Positions 25,997 through 33,963 of a stretch of 54,012 bases of DNA are shown piece by piece. The position numbers were made by a program, and so were the translations under genes. The notes below the pieces were generated by a model. That model was given only the letters and a program-made list of their open reading frames with translations, was not told the DNA's origin and made no database searches. Source of the stretch: Myxococcales bacterium (lineage in GTDB: Bacteria > Myxococcota_A > Polyangia > Polyangiales > Polyangiaceae); contig JAAFHV010000025.1 of the NCBI GenBank assembly GCA_013297655.1, positions 2,712 to 56,723 of the forward strand. Reading direction: 5' to 3'. Positions within the stretch are counted from its first letter, which is position 1; each line of letters opens with the position of its first letter.

Positions 25997-28894
25997 CTAC
26001 TTGGGCATCACGCGAGGCAGGAAAAACTCGTACGAGACGGGCACCATCTTGCCCTCGAAGGGCCCCATGTCGGCGCGTCTCAAGAGCGCGGCCACGCACT
26101 CCCCTTCTTTTGCGGTGCGGTAGGGAGGGCCGAGCATGATGTCGGAGACCTTGCCGTCGGGGGTGAACTTCACGGTGGCTCCGCCCGTGCCCCAGAGGCC
26201 CTTCTTCTCGGTGCGGCACGACGGGAGATCTTGCGCGACGCGATCGAGCGCTGCGCGCGCGGCCCTTACTTGGTAGCGCGGCACGCTGCCGGGCGCGGCG
26301 GGCGCGGCGGGGGGCGGGAGGTCCGCGGTGACCGAGGGCGAGACCTTGGTGGTCGGAGGAGGCGCCGCGGTGGGCACGCTCGACGGCCCGTGGGCTGTCG
26401 CGCTCGTCGTGGCGGGCGGTGGCGCGCTCGAGACGGGATGGCCGCCCAGGCTCGGATCCGGCTTCGCGCTCACCCGTTGGATGAACCCGACCGCCCCGAG
26501 GCCGACGAGGACACACGCCGCCACGCCGACGACGACGGGCCATCGCCGCTGCTCGGGAGCTTGCACGCGCCTCTGAGTGGGCTCGGCGCTCGGCGCGATC
26601 TTGGGAGCCGCGGCAGAGGCCGGGGAGGCGACGGGGTCCTTCTTTGCGCTCACTTCGGCTTGGCGGCGGATCTCGGCGGCGAGCTCGCGCGTGAAGTCGG
26701 ACTGGAGCGGCGTGGGGATCGCTTGGATCGCCCGCTTGGTGACCTGCGCGGACACGGGCACGGTGGGCTCGTCCGTCGCGAGGTTGGGCATGAGCGGCGC
26801 CTTCGGGACCGATCCGAGCTCCTCGGTGATCGGGCTTACGTCGAGCCCATCGAGGGACGCGAACGTGGGCGGCCCGTCTTCCGGCTCGTGCCCCCGGCGC
26901 GCTTCCTCGGGAAGGAGCGGCGGGGCCGGGATCGTCACGGTGTTGCTCAGCGCCTCGACCTGCTCCAGATCTTCCGGAGGGTGACTCACGGGGAGCTTCG
27001 GACCGCTCGCCGGCTGCGCGCGGGTGAGCGCGGGCGGAGGCGCTCCCGTGGTTGGTGGCTTCGACGACCAGCGTCGAGGGCGGTAAGGCGGGGGCCGATC
27101 CGAGCGCCGCACCGAAAAGAGCGAGCGAAACGCAGGTGGCACGCTCTTCCGGACCGATTCTTCGGGGGTCGGGAGCGGCGGTCCGTTGCGGAAATTCTTC
27201 GTAATTTCGTCCTCTTGGCGGACGAGCGTCGCATCCGGGCGCGCGATCGGAGCGATCGGCGGGATCGGCGGGATCGGCGCGAGGCTGTCGGCGGTCGCGG
27301 GCGGCAGCGAGGGCGGAGGTGGCACCCTCACCGGGCCCTCGGGCGGGAGCGACGCGACCTTCGGCGGATCGAGCACCGGCGGGAGGGACGCGAGCTCTGG
27401 AGGCATGCTGTCGGCGGCCACGGGCTGGCTGCCCTCGGCGCGCGCGAGCGGAGCTGGAGTCGATTGCGAAGCAGCGGCGGTTGGCGCGCTCGTCGCGACG
27501 CGAGCGGGCGGCGCTCGGGTCGGGGCCTCGACCGGGTCCGGCGCTGGGAGTCGAGGTGACGGCGCGATGGCGTGTGGCGCTTCGGCCCTGGGCTCGGTCG
27601 ACTGCGGCTCGGGTGTCTCTTCCGGATCGGCCCAGCCGAGGTCGAGGTCCTGCGGCTCGCTCTTGGCTTCGGCGCTCGCGGGCTTGGCGACGGGAGGCGG
27701 CACGCTCTCGCTCGGCGCCAGCAGATCCCCGGGCGGCTGCGTGCGCGCGACCTTCGCGGGCTCGAAGTCCATCTCGATCGCTGCGGGCGGGATCGACATC
27801 ACGGCGACCTTGGCGGTGCCCGGCTCTTCGGTCGCCGTGAACGCCTCGGCGTCGCGTCGGCGGAACGTTCGGAGGCGATCGTTGAGGGCCTTGCTCTTGC
27901 GGGGGTTCGCGAGGGCGGGGCGAATTCGGAGGCCCTCGCCGACCTGCGCCTCGCGGAGGGCGTTCCACAGCGCGCGCGCGTTCGGTTGCCGTCCCGTCGG
28001 ATCGAGCGAGAGCGCCTTCTCGAGCACGAGCTCGACCGCGGGCGGAAGCGAAATTCCCATGCCCCGCGGGGTGGGACGGGCTTCCCGGTCGAGGACCTTG
28101 AGCACCGCTTTTTGCACGTCCGGCTCGTCGATCACGGGCCGGTCGGCGAGGATCTCGAGGAGCAAAAGCGCGAGCGCGTACACGTCCGACGGCGGCCCCG
28201 GATCGCCGAGCGTGCGCATGAGCTGCTCCGGCGCGGCGTAGCCCGGGTAGAGGATTTGGGTGCGCGGCGTAGGGAGCCGCTGGTTCGCCTGGTCGAGCGC
28301 GCGCCCGAGGCCAAAATCGAGGATCTTCGAGCGTCGCGTGCCCTCCGTCATGGCGAGGAACACGTTGCTCGGGCGAAGCGCGAGGTGGCAAATGCCGCGA
28401 TCGTGGGCGTACGAGAGGCCGTCGGCGACGTGATCGAGCATGCCGAGCGCCTGCGCGAGTGAACGCTTCGGTGGCACGGGATCGGGCACGTAAATGGGGG
28501 TGCCAGCCTCGTCTGTCTCGCGGGAGGGGCGCCGCCGCGCGAGGTCGGCCGCGAGCGACTCGCCCTCGAACCACTCGCGGACCAGGTAAGGAACCGTGGC
28601 CCCCGTTCGGGGAGCGATCGTGCTGCCGCTCGCGAGGGTCTGCGCGATGTTCAGGTTTCCGCGCGCGAGCTCGTAGTGGAGGCGGCAGCCCTCTTGGAAG
28701 GTCTCGATGATCGGCTTCGCGAGCTCTGCGTCGAGGGTCGTAGGGAGAGAGAGGCACTTCACCGCGACGTTGGCGTCGACCTCGGCGTGACGACCCCGGT
28801 AGACCACGCTGAGCAGCCCCTCGCCCGCGAACGCCTCGATGCGAAAATGATCGCCGAGGACGTCACCGACTAGGTCGAGGGGATCGTCGTCCAT
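25997..28894 (-). CDS. kinase-fold protein with degenerate catalytic loop and TonB-like C-terminus
   Basis: 965 residues. The N-terminal domain (about 15-330) is a Hanks-type kinase fold: Gly loop GEGLLS at 24-29, Lys46, DFG at 193-195, APE at 221-223. The catalytic loop reads HLALRPSN at 170-177, so the HRD Arg and catalytic Asp are replaced; it is probably a pseudokinase. A long Pro/Ala/Ser-rich region (about 360-725) precedes one membrane helix (about 735-755). The C-terminal domain (about 860-965) resembles the TonB/AgmX-type C-terminal fold (GTGGATVKFTPDGKVSDI). It may pass a signal across the membrane by binding rather than phosphorylation. Function inferred. Confidence 0.9.
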   Translation of the reverse strand: MDDDPLDLVGDVLGDHFRIEAFAGEGLLSVVYRGRHAEVDANVAVKCLSLPTTLDAELAKPIIETFQEGCRLHYELARGNLNIAQTLASGSTIAPRTGATVPYLVREWFEGESLAADLARRRPSRETDEAGTPIYVPDPVPPKRSLAQALGMLDHVADGLSYAHDRGICHLALRPSNVFLAMTEGTRRSKILDFGLGRALDQANQRLPTPRTQILYPGYAAPEQLMRTLGDPGPPSDVYALALLLLEILADRPVIDEPDVQKAVLKVLDREARPTPRGMGISLPPAVELVLEKALSLDPTGRQPNARALWNALREAQVGEGLRIRPALANPRKSKALNDRLRTFRRRDAEAFTATEEPGTAKVAVMSIPPAAIEMDFEPAKVARTQPPGDLLAPSESVPPPVAKPASAEAKSEPQDLDLGWADPEETPEPQSTEPRAEAPHAIAPSPRLPAPDPVEAPTRAPPARVATSAPTAAASQSTPAPLARAEGSQPVAADSMPPELASLPPVLDPPKVASLPPEGPVRVPPPPSLPPATADSLAPIPPIPPIAPIARPDATLVRQEDEITKNFRNGPPLPTPEESVRKSVPPAFRSLFSVRRSDRPPPYRPRRWSSKPPTTGAPPPALTRAQPASGPKLPVSHPPEDLEQVEALSNTVTIPAPPLLPEEARRGHEPEDGPPTFASLDGLDVSPITEELGSVPKAPLMPNLATDEPTVPVSAQVTKRAIQAIPTPLQSDFTRELAAEIRRQAEVSAKKDPVASPASAAAPKIAPSAEPTQRRVQAPEQRRWPVVVGVAACVLVGLGAVGFIQRVSAKPDPSLGGHPVSSAPPPATTSATAHGPSSVPTAAPPPTTKVSPSVTADLPPPAAPAAPGSVPRYQVRAARAALDRVAQDLPSCRTEKKGLWGTGGATVKFTPDGKVSDIMLGPPYRTAKEGECVAALLRRADMGPFEGKMVPVSYEFFLPRVMPK

Positions 28895-29029
28895 CCTGGA
28901 CGATTGTCACACCTTCTCTGCCCCGTGCAAAAGAACCATCTGTTCGCACACTTCCGAGCACATGGGCCCAGGCCGGGCAGGCGCAAGTTTTGGGACCGAT
29001 TCGACTCGACTTTTCCGAAAACGCCTCGT

Positions 29030-30190
29030 TCAGGCTTCGGCGGGCACGAGCTCGATCTCGGTTATCTCGGCGGGGGCTCCGACGCGCATCGGAGGGCCCC
29101 AGTAACCGGTGCCGCGGCTCACGTAGACCTGGGTCCCCTCGTGGCGGTAGAGGCCCGCGACGAAGGGCTGCTGCAGCTTCACCGCGTGGTTCCACGGGAC
29201 CATCTGGCCGCCGTGGGTGTGGCCCGAGAGCACGAGATCGACCTTGTGCTTCGCGGCCTCGAACGTGGTGAGCGGCTGGTGCGCGAGCAGCACGAGGGCG
29301 CGCGACGGATCGCGACCCGCGACGGCGCCGGGGACGTCTTCGCCGTGACCTTTCCACCCCTTCGCGGAGTGATCGTCGACGCCGGCGAGGTCGAACCCTC
29401 CCGCGCCACCGACGCTCACCCGTTCGTTGCGGAGTACACGTATCCCGAGGGTGGCGAGGTGCGCGATCCACGCGTCAGCGCCGGAGTAGTACTCGTGGTT
29501 GCCGGTGACGAAGAACACGCCGTCCTTGGCGCGGATGTCGGCGAGCGGTGCGACGTGGTCCTTCAGCTCCGCGACCGAGCCGTCGACGAGATCGCCGGTG
29601 ATGACGACCACGTCGGGAGAGAGAGCGTTGATCTTCGCGACGATGTCTCTCACGAACGCGACGCCGATCGTGGGTCCGACGTGGACGTCCGAAATCTGCA
29701 CGATGCGGTACCCCGGTCGACCGAGGCCGGAGAGCACGATCTTCACCTTCGCGATCGCGGTGTCACCGAGCGCGCTCTTCATGCCTGCGGCGGCGAAGCC
29801 GAGCCCCGAGACCGCAGCGAGACCGCCGAGCACGCGCGACAGAAAAAGCCGTCGCTCGGGCTCGCGGAGACCTGGGCTCGCGATCGCGGCGATCCGCACG
29901 CCGAGCCGAACGAGATCTCCCGCGAAGACGCCGAGGAGAAGGAACGCCGCGAGCCCCATCCACACGTAGGCGACCCACGCGACCGGGCTCGCGATCTCGC
30001 GCCGCCCGCGCACGAAGGCGAGACCGGCGACGGTGAATACCGGCATCGCGACGAGGAACGCGGTGGCGACCTTGGACCACGGGAGCGGGAGCGCGGGATC
30101 ACGAACGAGGCGCGCGTAGAGGTAGTAGTGCCCGCCGCCGAAGACGACGATCAGCACCAACATGAAGATCAGCATCCGGGGAAGGCTCAC
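29030..30190 (-). CDS. membrane-anchored metallophosphoesterase (YaeI-like)
   Basis: 386 residues. About four membrane helices at the N-terminus (to about residue 130) lead to a calcineurin-like domain with all metal motifs: ISDVHVG, GDLVDGS, GNHEYY and GHTHGGQ. Relatives cleave phosphoesters of lipids or lipid precursors at the membrane. The start is set at the GTG at 30190 because GGAGG lies seven bases upstream; the ATG at 30175 is internal. The upstream 30191-30450 stretch carries no gene and should hold its promoter. Confidence 0.9.
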   Translation of the reverse strand: MSLPRMLIFMLVLIVVFGGGHYYLYARLVRDPALPLPWSKVATAFLVAMPVFTVAGLAFVRGRREIASPVAWVAYVWMGLAAFLLLGVFAGDLVRLGVRIAAIASPGLREPERRLFLSRVLGGLAAVSGLGFAAAGMKSALGDTAIAKVKIVLSGLGRPGYRIVQISDVHVGPTIGVAFVRDIVAKINALSPDVVVITGDLVDGSVAELKDHVAPLADIRAKDGVFFVTGNHEYYSGADAWIAHLATLGIRVLRNERVSVGGAGGFDLAGVDDHSAKGWKGHGEDVPGAVAGRDPSRALVLLAHQPLTTFEAAKHKVDLVLSGHTHGGQMVPWNHAVKLQQPFVAGLYRHEGTQVYVSRGTGYWGPPMRVGAPAEITEIELVPAEA

Positions 30191-30540
30191 GCGGGATCCT
30201 CCGATGTCCTCGTCGCGCCGCGTTCGGTAGGAAGCGCGAGGAGCGTGCTCGCAGCATAGGCCGAGCGCTGTAGCCGAGGGTGTTTCGAGGGGTAAAGTTC
30301 GGTAAAAACGGGCACATTCGCGCGGGGTGCGCCGCGCGTTCCGCCATCGCCACGCGCTGCACGCGGCGCGCCTCCCGCTGCGAGTTGCCACGACGTGGCA
30401 TCCACCGGCCTCGCTTGCGGGCGATCGACAACCACGTTCGGACACGAGCCCTAGCAGGCTGCTGAAGAGTCCCGTCGTCCGTCCGCCGGCGCATCCGCAA
30501 GAGCTTCGTTGCGATCCTCCGGTGCGTGCTCACCTAGAAA

Positions 30541-30569
30541 ACGACCCTTGGAAGTCCCTGACGAGGGAC
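30541..30569 (+). repeat. first copy of 29-bp direct repeat inside the MITE
   Basis: Starts ACGACCCTTGGAAGTC and ends with GTCCCTGACGAGGGAC, a perfect 6-bp hairpin. Identical to 30620-30648, spaced 79 bp apart. Confidence 0.85.
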
Positions 30570-30619
30570 TAGGCTCCGCGCGCTCCTCGGATCGACGCCT
30601 CGCTCTTGCGGCGCGGACG

Positions 30620-30648
30620 ACGACCCTTGGAAGTCCCTGACGAGGGAC
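30620..30648 (+). repeat. second copy of 29-bp direct repeat inside the MITE
   Basis: Identical over 29 bases to 30541-30569, with the same GTCCCT/AGGGAC hairpin. Both lie within the terminal inverted repeats. Confidence 0.85.
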
Positions 30649-30940
30649 GGACGGACTCGGTCCCATTTTCAGCAGCCTGCTAGAAGCAAAGGCCCGACGA
30701 TGATGTCCGAAAGTGAGCGCCACACGTGACGACGGCGACCGCGACGAACGGCGCGAGCCACCTGATTTCGAGGGTCGGCATCTCCTGAATTCCTTCTCCT
30801 GCGCGAGGTGCGCAGCCGCCGGTTTTGGCAGCCGCGCAGTCTCGTCGTCGCGGGTGAGATTTAGGGAGGGGCCCCGTCGTCGCAATCTCCCGCGGGAGCT
30901 TTCGGGGCGCTCGACTTCCGTCTCGCGCGTGGCGTCCGAT

Positions 30941-31366
30941 TCACGGCAGCTTCGTCTCGGCGAGGCCGAGCACCAGATCGAGCTCGACCTTGCTGACCTT
31001 CGTCACGCTGATGCGAGACCGCTTCACGACGGCCATTTCTTTCAGCGTGGGGTGCGCTTTCAACGTCGCGAGGGTGACGGTCGCCTTCAGCGTGAGGACC
31101 GGCGCGAGATCGACCACGCTCCAGTCTTCTTCCGTCGTCGGATCTTGGTAGTGCGCCTTCATCACCTTCGCGAGGCCGACGATCTCTTTGCCCTCGTTCG
31201 AGTGGTAAAAAAGCACGAGCTCGCCCTTCTTCATCGCGCGAAGGTTGTTCCGCGCCTCGAAGTTCCGCACCCCGTCCCAGTGCGTCTTTTTGTCGGTGAG
31301 GAGCTTCGACCAGGGGTACTTGGACGGCTCGCTCTTCACGAGCCAAGAGGATTCCGTGTCGACCAT
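30941..31366 (-). CDS. EVE domain protein
   Basis: 141 residues, essentially one EVE domain: WLVKSEPSKYPWSKL at the start, then HWDGVRNFEARNNLRAM and GELVLFYHSNEG. EVE domains are PUA-like and bind modified bases in DNA or RNA. It is the size of stand-alone bacterial EVE proteins. The start codon overlaps, on the opposite strand, the region of the deoxynucleoside kinase start, so both are likely read from a shared divergent promoter zone. No restriction gene is adjacent. Confidence 0.92.
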   Translation of the reverse strand: MVDTESSWLVKSEPSKYPWSKLLTDKKTHWDGVRNFEARNNLRAMKKGELVLFYHSNEGKEIVGLAKVMKAHYQDPTTEEDWSVVDLAPVLTLKATVTLATLKAHPTLKEMAVVKRSRISVTKVSKVELDLVLGLAETKLP

Positions 31367-31382
31367 GCGAGGAGGCTACCTC

Positions 31383-31388
31383 TATAAT
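31383..31388 (+). promoter_or_regulatory. consensus -10 box TATAAT just upstream of the dNK gene
   Basis: TATAAT lies ten bases before the chosen GTG start (31398) of the deoxynucleoside kinase. A start of transcription near 31395 would give an almost leaderless mRNA. The -35 region is poor. In DNA of this GC content the exact hexamer is notable but may be chance. Confidence 0.3.
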
Positions 31389-31397
31389 CTCGGGTCG

Positions 31398-32027
31398 GTG
31401 AAGACGAAGCGCCGCTACGTGGCCGTGGCAGGAACCATCGGCGCAGGGAAGACCTCGCTCACCGCGTGGCTCGTGAAAAACTACGGCTTTCGGCCGTTCT
31501 ACGAGCCCAACGACGAGAACCCCTACCTCGCCGACTTCTACGCCGACATGAAGGCGTACGCGCTCCGGAGCCAGCTCTTTTTCCTCGCCCACAAAACGAA
31601 GCTCCACCAAGAGCTCGACCGCGCCGCGACGCACGGTCACGTCGTCATCGACCGCACGATCTACGAGGACGCCGAGATCTTCGCGCGGAACCTCCATCGC
31701 CAGAAGATCCTCGACGATCGCGACTTCGGTGTATATTACACTCTCTACGAGAGCATCCGCGAGGCGCTCCGTCCGCCCGATTTGCTCATCGCTCTCACGT
31801 GCTCGCTGAAGGCCACGAAGCGACGAATCGCGAGCCGAGGTCGCGCGATGGAGGCGGCGATCCCGGACACGTACCTGCGACGTCTCCATCGTCTCTACGA
31901 GGAGTGGTTCTCGAGCTACTCGCTGTCGCCCGTCGTCCGCATCGACACGACCGACCTCGACTACGTCGAGAACCTCGTCGACCTCATCGAGCTACGATCC
32001 CGGATCGATCGCGCGCTCGCGGAATGA
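31398..32027 (+). CDS. deoxynucleoside kinase
   Basis: 209 residues. Phosphorylates a deoxynucleoside for salvage. P-loop GTIGAGKT at 12-19, substrate segment YEPNDENPYLADFY, the DRT motif (VIDRTIYED), and an Arg-rich lid (KRRIASRGRAME) place it in the dNK/dGK family (deoxyadenosine/deoxyguanosine kinase-like). The frame is open upstream to an ATG at 31365, which overlaps the divergent EVE start and would add 11 residues; GTG at 31398 (VKTKRRYVAVAG) fits the family N-terminus better. There is no Shine-Dalgarno at the usual spacing. Confidence 0.9.
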   Translation: MKTKRRYVAVAGTIGAGKTSLTAWLVKNYGFRPFYEPNDENPYLADFYADMKAYALRSQLFFLAHKTKLHQELDRAATHGHVVIDRTIYEDAEIFARNLHRQKILDDRDFGVYYTLYESIREALRPPDLLIALTCSLKATKRRIASRGRAMEAAIPDTYLRRLHRLYEEWFSSYSLSPVVRIDTTDLDYVENLVDLIELRSRIDRALAE

Positions 32028-32073
32028 CGAAAGCTTGCCGCGAGGGCCTCCGCCCGGGCACGATCCGAATCGC

Positions 32074-32394
32074 GTGAAGCCGACCGACGCCCAAGATGCC
32101 ACCGAGCCCCTCGCCGATCGCGCCGTCGCCGACGCCGAGCGCGTGCGTCTCGTGCTCGCGGTCCGTGCCGCCATCGCGCTCGTGCGGGTGTACCGCGCAG
32201 AAGAAGGGCCCGCGGGCGAGCGTGAGGTCGCCTGCCTCGCCGAGGTCGCGCGCCTCCGCGAGGTGCTCTCGACGCGACGCCGCGCCAAGCACGCGCGAGG
32301 CTCGGTCCCGGCCGGGCCTGGCCTCGCGAAGACCGACGACGCGCGCGCGCTCGACCCGCCGAAACCCTCCAAGCTAGAGCGCCGATCAGGTTGA
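32074..32394 (+). CDS. hypothetical protein (106 aa), 46 bp after the dNK gene
   Basis: A GTG-initiated frame with strongly GC-biased third positions throughout, a good sign of coding in this genome. Residues about 10-70 form Ala/Glu/Arg/Leu-rich helices; the C-terminus is Pro/Lys/Arg-rich and basic. No family is recognised. The last codons and the TGA lie inside the left arm of the CTAGAGC inverted doublet, so the end may have been changed by that element. It may be co-transcribed with the dNK gene. Confidence 0.5.
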   Translation: MKPTDAQDATEPLADRAVADAERVRLVLAVRAAIALVRVYRAEEGPAGEREVACLAEVARLREVLSTRRRAKHARGSVPAGPGLAKTDDARALDPPKPSKLERRSG

Positions 32395-32532
32395 AGGACC
32401 GAGGATTTCGTGCGGTTAGCAAGGCGGTAGGCGCGACGACGACGGATAGTCTTCGATCTTAGGAGGAGCAACGACCCGCAGCGCCGGTAAACGCGCGAAA
32501 GCCGATGGGATTCAACCTGTTCGGTGCTCTAG
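32374..32532. repeat. 159-bp inverted repeat doublet with CTAG ends (REP/MITE-like)
   Basis: Two imperfect arms of about 42 bp point toward each other: left 32374-32415 (CTAGAGCGCCGATCAGG then TTGAA) and right 32491-32532, whose complement reads CTAGAGCACCGAACAGG then TTGAATCC. The ends are CTAGAGC and GCTCTAG. The ~75-bp centre carries no frame. A third, solo copy of the same arm is at 14587. Confidence 0.62.
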
Positions 32533-32588
32533 TAGCTCCAGCGAAAAACGCGTTCCATCCCGCGCTCCGCGTATGCTCGAGCGGGTCG

Positions 32589-33851
32589 ATGCGACGTACG
32601 AAGGCCAAGGTGACCGTGCTCGACGTCGTCGAGGGCGTGTACGCGGGCCTCGCAGGCAGTTCCCCGAGCGCGTGGCTCGCCGAGGCCCTCGCCCTCGTCG
32701 AAGGGTATGTCGGTGAAGATCTCGGGGGCATCGCGCACGCGTACGACGTCTCCGGCCCGCCCGCCTCGTGGACGTTCTCGCGGCCGGTGGTGCACGGGAA
32801 GGACGCCTCGCTCGGCAACGCCGTGCTCGAGAGCTTCGCGATGCTTCCTCCTCGGGTGCTCGAGCGCTGCTACCGCGAGGCCGGGCCGGCGGGCACCTTC
32901 AGCCGCCTCACCGGGATGACCGTCGCCGATCTGCCGTCGGCGAAGGAGAGCGTCGCGTCGGCGCGCGACATCGCCGACCAGCTCTACGTAAACGCGCAGA
33001 ACCCGGACGATCGCGGGATGATCGTCGTCGTCAACGTCGCGAAGCGCCGTCCGTTCGGGGCCGAGTCCGTGCGCAAGCTCGCGCAGGTCGCCGCCCATCT
33101 CGCCGCCGCGCAGCGCATCGCGATGGGGGTCAGAAAGCTCGAAGCGCCGGCAGCCGTGCTCGAGGCGGACGGCAAATTGGCCGACGTCGACCGGGCACAC
33201 GAGGGCGCGATAGAGCTCCTCCGTCGCGCGGTGGTCAAGCTCGATCGTGCGCGCGCGACGGCGTCGCGACGACACGCCGACGAGGTCGTCGCGGAGTGGA
33301 CGGCGCTCCTCGCGGGCCGTTATTCGCTCGTCGACCGCCACGAGTCGGATGGCCGAAGATAGGTGCTCGCGATCGAGAACTCGCCCGACGTCCGCGATCC
33401 CCGCGGGCTGACGCGCAGCGAGGCGATCGTCGCGAGCTTGGCCGCGCGCGGCCACTCCGACAAGCTCGTCGCCTACGAGCTCGGCACGCGGATCGGGACG
33501 GTGAGCGCGCTCTTGGCGCGTGTGTACCGCAAGCTCCGTGTCCGCACCCGCGCCGATCTCGTCGACCGCCTGCGCGCCCCGCGCGAAGCCGTACCGCTCC
33601 ACCTCCCCGGCGGAGAGACGGTGCTCGCGTTCACGCAGCCGACGCCGACCCCGAGCCCGTTCCTCGCGAAGCTCTCGCCGGCGGAGCGCGAGGTCGTGGC
33701 GCTCGTCACGAAAGGCCATCGAAACGACGAAATCGCGGAGCTCCGCGGCACGAGCCCACGCACCGTCGCCCATCAGCTCACCCGCATCTACGAGAAGCTC
33801 GGCGTCGGCTCTCGTGCGGAGCTGTGCGTGCGTGTCGGCACGAACGCATAA
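32589..33851 (+). pseudogene. tandem-HTH LuxR-type regulator split by an in-frame TAG
   Basis: One reading frame runs from the ATG at 32589 to 33851 except for a TAG at 33360-33362. The first part (257 aa) is a sensory N-terminal domain ending YSLVDRHESDGRR. After the TAG, the GTG at 33363 continues VLAIENSPDVRDPRGLTRSE, with two LuxR-type helix-turn-helix domains (about 33396-33580 and 33678-33845). Both DNA-binding domains follow the stop, so a truncated first product could not bind DNA. In related proteins I would expect a Tyr here, so TAG probably came from TAC or TAT (inference). The second half might be translated separately from the GTG touching the stop. An earlier start at 32505 lies in a repeat and is disfavoured. 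Confidence 0.72.
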
Positions 33852-33963
33852 GGGATCGTCCCCTAGCGTGCATCACTCCGCGCTCCGTAGCCTCAGAGCA
33901 GTGCCCACGGCCCGAAATGCCCGAATGATCAGGGAATCTTGGCGGTGGAGCGGGAGGCTTCTC

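Larger units (their letters stand above)
30455..30679. mobile_element. 225-bp MITE-like element with CTAG target duplication
   Basis: Perfect 12-bp terminal inverted repeats, CAGGCTGCTGAA (30455-30466) and its complement (30668-30679), flanked on both sides by CTAG (30451-30454 and 30680-30683), a 4-bp duplication of the YTAR class used by IS5- and IS701-type elements. Inside are two identical 29-bp direct repeats. There is no transposase frame, so it would move only in trans. It sits in a gene-free 750-bp gap between the phosphoesterase and the EVE gene; the flanks (30191-30450 and 30684-30940) show nothing else. Confidence 0.72.

Noticed and set aside
30455-30679. Coding transposase fragment inside the MITE-like element
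   Set aside because: Open frames within it are short and of antisense composition; no transposase motif seen.
32505-32588. ATG at 32505 as the LuxR start
   Set aside because: It lies in the right arm of the repeat doublet; ATG at 32589 is a better start for the sensor domain.
33360-33362. TAG as selenocysteine or pyrrolysine codon
   Set aside because: Selenocysteine uses TGA, and nothing here suggests a pyrrolysine system.
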